From Veillonella sp. (GTDB lineage Bacteria > Bacillota > Negativicutes > Veillonellales > Veillonellaceae), in the NCBI GenBank assembly GCA_019419725.1, contig DXZL01000028.1:1-14135 (forward strand): a stretch of 14,135 nucleotides of DNA, read 5' to 3'. The translations under genes were made by a program, and so were the position numbers. The notes under the pieces were generated by a model that worked only from the letters and a program-made list of their open reading frames with translations, had not been told where the DNA came from and did not search any database. Below are positions 13,746 to 14,135 of the stretch, piece by piece. Numbering within the stretch: position 1 is the first letter of the stretch; each line of letters starts with the position of its first letter.

Positions 13746-14135
13746 AGAAACCTAATGCGCGACCTATGTTATAGAAGATGAAACATGCAATCCATGCAAA
13801 TGCATTTTCATAGAAGAACATGAACAACATCCATTTCCAAGAACCAGTTTCACGTTTGATAACTGCTAAAGCTGCGATACATGGAGGGTAAATCAAGATG
13901 AATAGCATTAATGTTAATGCAATCAATGGTGTAAAGTGTGGATCATTTTGTAAGTAATCAGTCAATGCTTGAGGATGATCTGTATCGCCACCTACTGCAT
14001 AGATAGTACCCAATGTAGATACAACAACTTCTTTAGCCGCTAAACCAGCTACGAGAGATACACCCATTTTCCAGTCAAAGCCCAATGGTTCTAGCACTGG
14101 GTTGATAGCTTTACCAAAGGATGCTGCATAGGATT
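13744..14135 (-). CDS. feoB: FeoB ferrous iron transporter, C-terminal end (cut by window edge)
   Basis: Only the last 130 residues are present; the frame is open to base 14135 and continues beyond it. The sequence matches the C-terminal membrane domain of FeoB, the GTPase-coupled Fe(II) importer of the cytoplasmic membrane: SYAASFGKAINPVLEPLGFDWK in the first residues, GLAAKEVVVSTLGTIY (second Gate-type region), and LIYPPCIAALAVIKRETGSWKW with the conserved membrane cysteine. Two or three final membrane helices end at NIGRALGF. The N-terminal G domain lies outside the window. The GTG at 14097 is an internal valine codon, not a start. The FeoB-associated Cys-rich gene follows downstream. Confidence 0.95.
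   Translation of the reverse strand, partial: SYAASFGKAINPVLEPLGFDWKMGVSLVAGLAAKEVVVSTLGTIYAVGGDTDHPQALTDYLQNDPHFTPLIALTLMLFILIYPPCIAALAVIKRETGSWKWMLFMFFYENAFAWIACFIFYNIGRALGF

Noticed and set aside
14095..14097. GTG start giving a separate 117-residue protein
   Set aside because: The frame is open upstream to the window edge and encodes continuous FeoB sequence, so this is an internal valine.

Overview
The window looks like a chromosomal segment of a Negativicutes anaerobe, most likely Veillonella or a close relative. This is inferred from low-GC coding sequence, strong AGGAGG ribosome binding sites, and a gene set that suits a strict anaerobe (FeoB iron uptake, NiFe-hydrogenase maturation, SCIFF peptide modification). 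No rRNA or species marker is present, so genus level is recognition rather than proof. Every gene I can support lies on the minus strand, so transcription runs from high to low coordinates. I saw no tRNA, rRNA, CRISPR array, insertion sequence or phage gene. No intergenic gap exceeds 300 bases; the largest is 1754-2007, which holds two candidate promoters.

In transcription order: (1) 14135-13306 holds the C-terminal end of feoB (cut by the window edge), a hairpin at its stop, an AT-rich spacer with Fur-like palindromes, and a small FeoB-associated Cys-rich membrane protein followed by a terminator. (2) 13200-10785 is a two-gene unit: a DUF6110-type small protein and a P1B-type metal ATPase with unusual metal-site and nucleotide-site motifs, closed by a strong terminator. 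(3) 10669-8592 is a promoter-led unit of two unrecognised membrane proteins and an ECF transporter S component. (4) 8524-6805 is the SCIFF system: a 47-residue six-cysteine precursor peptide, then a terminator and a leader hairpin, then its radical SAM/SPASM maturase. (5) 6769-2008 holds hypF, and after a 143-base gap hypC-hypD-hypE, nearly complete machinery for the Fe(CN)2CO ligands of NiFe hydrogenase; hypA, hypB and the hydrogenase itself are not here. (6) 1753-1 holds two secreted proteins of unknown function and the first codons of a third exported protein.

Functionally the window is dominated by metal and sulfur chemistry: ferrous iron uptake, heavy-metal transport, an Fe-S radical enzyme that crosslinks a Cys-rich peptide, and assembly of the hydrogenase metal centre. 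The best candidates for new biology are the two-membrane-protein plus ECF-S operon, the atypical ATPase with its DUF6110 partner, the expression architecture of the SCIFF pair, and the secreted repeat/glycine-zipper protein.
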